From positions 1 to 16,977 of the forward strand of contig JBFMGS010000046.1 in assembly GCA_040752635.1 (NCBI GenBank): a stretch of DNA of 16,977 nt, given 5' to 3'. Position numbers and translations under genes: made by a program. The notes beneath the pieces are model-generated. The model did no database searches, was not told where the DNA came from, and saw only the letters and a program-made list of their open reading frames with translations. This document shows, one piece after another, positions 12,374 to 16,977 of the stretch (its first letter is position 1; every line of letters begins with the position of its first letter). Source of the stretch: JBFMGS01 sp040752635. GTDB lineage: Bacteria > Bacillota > SHA-98 > UBA4971.

Positions 12374-15270
12374 TGCGCGACCCGAGGTAACTGCGCGTGA
12401 CGGTAATCGAAGCAGCGCCTGCCAGAACCCTGGAGAAGCCGCCCGGGATGAACTGGATTTCCAGTCCGAGTTTGCGACCAGGCTCGTTTCCACCGGCCGG
12501 CCTTCAACGCGTGAGCTGCCAGAGGGGGTGCCCGCTGCAGAGCTTCCCCCGGGCAGCGAGAATGAGCTTCCGCGGCTGACCCCTACAACGCACGGGTATC
12601 GGGAGAAACGAGAGACACCCCCGGCGATTGAGGCGCGCAAAACCAGGTCTGCCGCTGAGAGGTCGCTGGCTCTCTGCGGTTCGGTTGAAATCCACAGCGC
12701 CAGACGGCCACATTCGAGGGTTGTGCCACACGATTCTGTAACGAAGTGGGGGGACCCGAGGGTTTCTGCTGAAGGTTCGTGCCGCGTCGCGACATGTGAG
12801 CTCAACCCTGGGTCCTGGGTAGAGCGCCTCGGCTTCCACTTCGGAGAGGAGGTGCCCCTATCAGAAACCGAGGGCGATGAACCCGACGGAGGCGACAGAC
12901 AGGTTCGAGCGCAGGTGTCACTGAGTGTGAATGTGATGCAAGTTCCTGGGAGCCAGAACGCCTCGCAGCTAGAGACGGAGGGCGGCTCACGCAACGCGGC
13001 GGCCGACCGGCATGGCGCAGGTGGGCGTGTGGGACAAACTTGGCCTGTGGGCGAGCGGGCTAGGAGTCGTGCCGGCGCCCAGGGTGAGAGCGTCGGAATG
13101 GCGACGCTGACGGCTTGGGGCGTCGCGGCGGCTCGGTGCGCCGAAAGAGGAGACCCGGACCTGGAAGCCGCACCAGCAGAAATGGTGGACCCCCATGCAA
13201 TCACATACGACGAAGGGAGCTACCCAACAGGAGGTGATCTCACTGGACCCAGGGCACATCAGGGCTCTGCCGATGTCGTCCATGCGACTGACGACATGAT
13301 TCCTCCGGCACAGGTGATGCTACACCATGGCGCGCTGCTCAAGACCGACGATGACCTGCTCGAGGTCGGAAGTTCCCAGGGACAGGTACCCCGCGCATCT
13401 CTGCTCCGGCACGCGCCGATGTTGGACGAACCGGGGTGGGCAGGGTCGGTTGGCCGGGAAACGCGGGAGACAAAGGAGTTCAAGGCTGCGCCAACGTTGT
13501 CGCAAACCAAGAGTCCTTGGCTAGGCGGCCTGTCGCTCGGCGCCAGTGCGCAGGCGAACGAGGCGCAAAGCCCGGCGCCTGTGGAGAGTTGCCGTCCTGG
13601 AGATGTACCTGCTGAGGCGCGCGACGGCGCAAGAGGTGCGGAGGCTGCGAGAGCAACAGGTCTGCCCCACAGCCCTGGCAGCCGTGCCAGCGAGATGGTG
13701 ATGAAAGCGGAGATTGCTCAAAGGATGAGGGGCGTGGGGAACACTCATGAGGCGCAGGCCCAGGAGGTGGGCGAATGGGACCGGGCTCTCGTCATGGAGA
13801 TCTCCGCGCGGGACGAGATCCCTGTTCCTTCGCTGCCTGACCAGGCTGTCCACGCGGAATGGATGTCGCGCGCGATGGATGACAATGCCCCCGCCAGAGT
13901 GGGAGGCTGGCACACGCCATCTGAAACGGAGCGCCCCGATGTGGATGTCGAGCCCAACAACCGTGTGGACAGCGAGCAGGGCACCATGCTTGGCAGCAAG
14001 GCTGAAGGTAAGTCTCAGAGCGAAGCTGGGTACACAGAGGACACGTTGCCTGGCGGGGTCGGGCAGACTCTCGAGGCTCCGTACCCCGCAACTAGGAACT
14101 CGAGCACATTCGCCGTTCTGGGGAACGAAGGGCTTTGCGACGTAGCTACGAAGGACTCCGCGAAAGGCTCTCAGCACACGAAAACGCAAGAGAAGCCCAC
14201 ACCGTTAGATGACTGCGCCAGCAGTTCTCCGCAAGCCCCCGGCGATGTGCGCAGACCCGGGGCGCTGCGGGCTGCACTGCACCCGACCCGCGACGACGAT
14301 GGCGCAGCTTTGAACGGTGAGGCTTCATTCGAGGAGCACATCACGGCGCACACGGAGGCGTCCGGCTCGAGGATGACAACAAGCGGCCGCCTTGACGCTG
14401 CTGCCACACCGAAGCACGAAAGCACGGCCAAAGCCGGCGTAGCCGAAGCTGAGAGCAACCCTGGCGTGGCTCGCCCTGCGAGGTCTGCGTACTTTGCCAG
14501 CGAGTCTCGAACCCTGCTGACTCGGCCAGCCGCGGTGACATTGGAAGAGCCGGCCTTTGGCACTTGTGTGGCCTCGGGCACTTATGTGGAGGGTGCTGCA
14601 CCTGCACAGACCATAGCGACAACAGCGCTCTTGGAGAAAAGCGCCCACATCGTGTCGAGCCGGGCAGACACACCTTCCGTGACAGGTCAGGAGAACCACC
14701 AGACGGCCGAGGCTGTTTCGGCCAGAGCCATCGCCCCGAAGGGTGAATCCATGGGCGCTCCTAGAGGGGATGCTCCTGAGGCTGACCGGTGGCATGCTGA
14801 AGAACGCAGGATGATGTCGCCGCGCGGGGCCGAACCTCGCCACGGAGCTACGCCGGTGGCAAGGATCGCAAAACATGCTGTGGAGCGGGAAGACTCCGGG
14901 CCAACGCCTGGACAAGCTCCCACCGCGGCTGACGGGCCTTCGGTGGATGGCAAGAGCGCGGCCTTGTGTTCCCTGCATGCTACTGACGCACCGCAGGCGC
15001 AGCCAGCGGAGCGGTCGCAAGCCCGCGCAACGAGCGCCAGCGTCAGGAGCATCGTCGATCAGATAGTGCAGAGAGCGGAGCTTCGCCTCGGGAGGTCCGA
15101 GGCAGAGATGGTCATCGATCTCAAGCCGGATGTCCTGGGCAAAGTGCATCTCAAGATAACCGCCGAGTCCGGCAGGGTTTTGGCAGAGATCAGGGCTGAC
15201 AACATCGCTACAAGGTCGCTCATAGAAGCCGGGCTGCCGGAGCTGAAGACCGCTCTTGCGGGCAGAGGCC
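12336..15270 (+). CDS. fliK: flagellar hook-length control protein FliK, part before the gap
   Basis: FliK is a secreted molecular ruler that measures the hook and switches export from hook-type to filament-type substrates. The part before the gap is a very long, low-complexity, Ala/Glu/Pro/Ser/Thr-rich region with few hydrophobic stretches and no recognisable domain. The conserved C-terminal Flg_hook domain then begins near residue 905 with QIVQRAELRLGRSEAEMVIDLKPDVLGKVHLKI. Start GTG 12336 gives VDVLFPVQ; an earlier GTG or ATG would add 3-4 residues. After collapsing the artificial gap the protein is about 1046 residues, far longer than typical FliK (roughly 400-500). No ylxF/motE lies between fliJ and fliK. 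Confidence 0.88.
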
Positions 15271-15370
15271 NNNNNNNNNNNNNNNNNNNNNNNNNNNNNN
15301 NNNNNNNNNNNNNNNNNNNNNNNNNNNNNNNNNNNNNNNNNNNNNNNNNNNNNNNNNNNNNNNNNNNNNN
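15271..15370. other. artificial assembly gap of 100 N flanked by a 127-bp duplication in fliK
   Basis: Bases 15144-15270 are identical to 15371-15497, exactly 127 bases, as at the gap in the YlbF gene. No sequence is missing, and the two ends overlap. Confidence 0.93.
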
Positions 15371-15703
15371 GTGCATCTCAAGATAACCGCCGAGTCCGGC
15401 AGGGTTTTGGCAGAGATCAGGGCTGACAACATCGCTACAAGGTCGCTCATAGAAGCCGGGCTGCCGGAGCTGAAGACCGCTCTTGCGGGCAGAGGCCTCG
15501 TCGTCGAGGCTATCGCTGTTTCCGCAGATGTCGGCTCCAGGCTGGAAGGAAACAGCACGAGGCCCAGGTGGTCTTGGGAGGGTCCAGCGAGACACCGGGC
15601 GAGCGGGACGAGACCCGGTGTTCATGGGGTTCGCGCCACAGGCCCGTCCGCCATATCCTGGTTTTGCGGGGGGCGGATGCACGTTGTGGATTGCATGGCG
15701 TAG
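15371..15703 (+). CDS. fliK: FliK, part after the gap (duplicated segment plus C-terminus)
   Basis: The first 127 bases repeat the Flg_hook segment HLKITAESGRVLAEIRAD onward. The new sequence gives LVVEAIAVSADVG, which completes the export-switch domain, followed by a tail of about 55 residues ending HVVDCMA. Short hydrophobic ends of the V-D-x-x-A type are common in FliK, which supports this frame to the TAG at 15701-15703. The frame is shifted by 227 bases from the first part, as expected for an overlap. The GTG at 15371 is internal. Confidence 0.88.
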   Translation: MHLKITAESGRVLAEIRADNIATRSLIEAGLPELKTALAGRGLVVEAIAVSADVGSRLEGNSTRPRWSWEGPARHRASGTRPGVHGVRATGPSAISWFCGGRMHVVDCMA

Positions 15704-15783
15704 TCAAGTTGCGAGAAGGGATCTTAAGGGTCCCGGTCCACAGCGGCTGTAACCAAAGCGTAAGACGAGAGGGGGGATCGAAG

Positions 15784-16206
15784 ATGAACGTTTCCATGGC
15801 GTCAACAGCGTCAGTCTACGATCCGCGTGAACGCACAGCTCCATCGGAAAGCCGTCGGGTCGAGCTTGGCAAGGACGACTTCCTGAAGCTCCTTTTGACC
15901 GAACTGCGCTACCAGAACGCGTTCAAGCCCGTGGACGACAAGGAGATGCTGGCTCAGATGGCCCAGTTCTCCACGCTTGAGCAGATGCAAAACCTGAGCC
16001 TTGCCGTGGAGGGGCTCGCAAAGATCCAGCATGCGATGCAGGCAGCTGCGCTCATCGGCAAGACGGTAACCGCTGCCGTGGGGGACGACAAGGTGATCAC
16101 CGGCGTGGTCTCGTCTGTCAGGGTCAAGGATGGCGTCGCCTACCTGGTGGTTGACGGCAAAGAAGTGCTGGCCTCGCAGGTAACTACGATAACGCAGGGG
16201 GCGTGA
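15784..16206 (+). CDS. flgD: flagellar hook assembly (cap) protein FlgD
   Basis: Scaffold at the tip of the growing hook that lets FlgE subunits polymerise. The 140-residue product carries the diagnostic N-terminal block LGKDDFLKLLLTELRYQNAFKPVDDKEMLAQMAQFSTLEQMQNLS (about 28-72). A short beta region follows (AALIGKTVTAAVGDDKVITGVVSSVRVKDGVAYLVVDGKEV). It is the short Gram-positive form without the extra C-terminal Ig/FlgD-tudor extension. ATG 15784 is preceded by a GAGGGGGG stretch. The 80-base spacer after fliK has no other clear signal. The frame is open upstream, but the start fits the family. The stop overlaps the next gene (GTGA). Confidence 0.95.
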   Translation: MNVSMASTASVYDPRERTAPSESRRVELGKDDFLKLLLTELRYQNAFKPVDDKEMLAQMAQFSTLEQMQNLSLAVEGLAKIQHAMQAAALIGKTVTAAVGDDKVITGVVSSVRVKDGVAYLVVDGKEVLASQVTTITQGA

Positions 16207-16604
16207 AGACCTTGGTGGAAAAGATACCACTTCAAGCGCCGGTCGGGCCGGCAGGGCGTACCGGGCAAGTACGAAATGAGCCTGCTCCAGGCGTAAGGAG
16301 GACCGGCACCCCCTCTTTCGGCGAGATCTTGCGCAAGGAGATCGAAGGCGAGAGCATAAAGTTCTCAGGCCACGCCCAGATGCGCATGAGGGCCAGGAAC
16401 ATATCGCTGTCCGAGTCCGACATGGCGAAGCTCATCCAGGCGATCGACAAGGCCAGCGCCAAGGGAGCGAGGGAGTCGCTGATCCTCATGGATGAACTCG
16501 CCCTCGTAGTGAGCATCAGAAACCGCACGGTCATCACCGCCGTAGACGGGGAGCACGTCAAGGAGAACGTGTTCACCAACATCGACAGCGCGGTGATAGT
16601 CTAA
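16203..16604 (+). CDS. TIGR02530-type flagellar operon protein
   Basis: A conserved small protein of unknown biochemical role found between flgD and flgE in Gram-positive flagellar operons (TIGR02530 / putative flagellar Pfam family). The 133 residues have a variable Pro/Gly-rich N-terminus and then the conserved core SFGEILRKEI, IKFSGHAQMRMRARNISLSESDMAKLIQAIDKASAKGARESLILMDELALVVSIRNRTVITAVD, ending VFTNIDSAVIV. GTG 16203 overlaps the flgD stop by 3 bases, which suggests coupling. GTG 16215 is a possible later start. Its place suggests a role at the hook stage, but the function is not established. Confidence 0.88.
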   Translation: MKTLVEKIPLQAPVGPAGRTGQVRNEPAPGVRRTGTPSFGEILRKEIEGESIKFSGHAQMRMRARNISLSESDMAKLIQAIDKASAKGARESLILMDELALVVSIRNRTVITAVDGEHVKENVFTNIDSAVIV

Positions 16605-16617
16605 CGAAGGTCAATAC

Positions 16618-16668
16618 GGGGCTGGACCTCTTTCGAGGAGGCCCTTCGCCGCTAGCGACACTGGCGGC
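16618..16668 (+). other. two tandem hairpins in the flgE leader
   Basis: The first is GGGCT and CCTC pairing with GAGG and AG-CCC (16618-16644) around loop TTTC, with small internal loops. The second is GCCGCTAG (16648-16655) pairing with CTGGCGGC (16661-16668), 8 bp with one G-U pair and loop CGACA. They fill the 89-base spacer before the flgE ribosome site (AAAGGAGG, 16677-16684). There is no T-run. They could be an mRNA-stability or processing element. Confidence 0.45.
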
Positions 16669-16693
16669 CCCAACGAAAGGAGGCCAATAGACG

Positions 16694-16977
16694 ATGTTAC
16701 GGTCAATGTTCGCCGGCGTGTCCGGCTCAAGGGCGCATCAAGTCTGGATGGACGTTATCGGCCACAACATCGCCAATATCAATACGCCCGGCTACAAGGC
16801 CGGACGGGTGACGTTCCACGAGCTCCTGGTTCAGACGATTCGAGGTGGCGGCGCCCCGGTGAAGGGCGGAAGAGGAGGCATCAACCCCATGCAGGTAGGA
16901 CTCGGGACGAGCCTGCGCAGCATAGACACATGGCACACACAAGGTAATATCCAGATAACCGAAGTGCCGAGCGACCT
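16694..16977 (+). CDS. flgE: flagellar hook protein FlgE, 3' partial at window edge
   Basis: Subunit of the flagellar hook. The 94 complete codons start MLRSMFAGVSGSRAHQVWMDVIGHNIANINTPGYKAGRVTFHELL, the hook/rod N-terminal motif. GINPMQVGLGTSLRSID and TQGNIQITEVPSDL follow, the region that precedes the family's LAI-x-G-DGFF. ATG 16694 has AAAGGAGG (16677-16684) nine bases upstream. FlgG and FlgF share this motif. Position after flgD and TIGR02530, and the sequence GAQGN/T-Q-x-T-x-V-P-type, favour FlgE. The gene continues beyond the window. Confidence 0.92.
   Translation, partial: MLRSMFAGVSGSRAHQVWMDVIGHNIANINTPGYKAGRVTFHELLVQTIRGGGAPVKGGRGGINPMQVGLGTSLRSIDTWHTQGNIQITEVPSD

Noticed and set aside
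11543..13204. 553-codon open frame on the minus strand
   Set aside because: It lies antisense to fliI, fliJ and fliK, has no domain I recognise, and long antisense frames are expected in GC-rich coding DNA.
15568..15783. Upstream extension of flgD
   Set aside because: It overlaps the fliK 3' end and lacks homology. The purine-rich ribosome site and family N-terminus support ATG 15784.
1..16977. CRISPR array, tRNA or rRNA gene, insertion sequence, or defence or toxin module
   Set aside because: I saw no regularly spaced repeats, clover-leaf sequence, transposase motif or toxin partner. Every long frame is explained by cell-wall, housekeeping, spore or flagellar genes.

Overview
The window is a GC-rich stretch of a draft assembly from an endospore-forming, flagellated Bacillota, probably of the clostridial type. 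The evidence is a small acid-soluble spore protein gene, the Gram-positive glmU-prs-ctc-pth gene order, strong GGAGG ribosome binding sites with frequent GTG and TTG starts, and a flagellar operon ordered as in Bacillus and Clostridia. I cannot assign a genus. Four runs of exactly 100 N are scaffold gaps at 1714-1813, 3169-3268, 4725-4824 and 15271-15370, and each interrupts or truncates one or two genes.

Left part (1-1254): the 3' part of a secreted-type L,D-transpeptidase with a C-terminal peptidoglycan-binding domain. An intergenic region follows with promoter-like and operator-like sequence, then a very small AbrB/MazE-fold DNA-binding protein closed by a strong intrinsic terminator.

Housekeeping operon (1298-5141): a good sigma-A-type promoter precedes glmU (UDP-GlcNAc synthesis), prs (PRPP synthetase), rplY/ctc (general stress ribosomal protein L25), pth (peptidyl-tRNA hydrolase) and a YlbF/YmcA-family gene. 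glmU lacks its middle third, and the prs 3' end and ctc 5' end are lost in one gap. The YlbF gene only looks broken: the 127 bases before its gap are repeated exactly after it, and removing the gap and one copy restores an intact 131-codon frame.

Spore gene and junction (5142-5905): one alpha/beta-type SASP gene lies on the minus strand between the two plus-strand operons. The flanking DNA holds several inverted repeats, including a set of four segments that can pair in two alternative ways and a terminator-like hairpin upstream of the flagellar genes.

Flagellar operon (5906-16977, continuing off the right edge): flgB, flgC, fliE, fliF, fliG, fliH, fliI, fliJ, fliK, flgD, a TIGR02530-type flagellar operon gene and flgE. 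The early genes are tightly packed with overlaps or a few bases of spacing, which suggests translational coupling. Together they encode the proximal rod, MS-ring, rotor switch, export ATPase with its regulator and chaperone, the hook-length ruler, the hook cap and the hook protein. fliK is unusually long, about 1046-1050 codons after its gap (again flanked by an exact 127-base duplication) is collapsed. No motE/ylxF gene lies between fliJ and fliK.

I looked for a novel system such as defence, mobile or biosynthetic modules and CRISPR, and found none. The most useful observations are the two assembly duplications, the long FliK ruler, the alternative-pairing element after the YlbF gene, and the repeats upstream of the AbrB-like gene.
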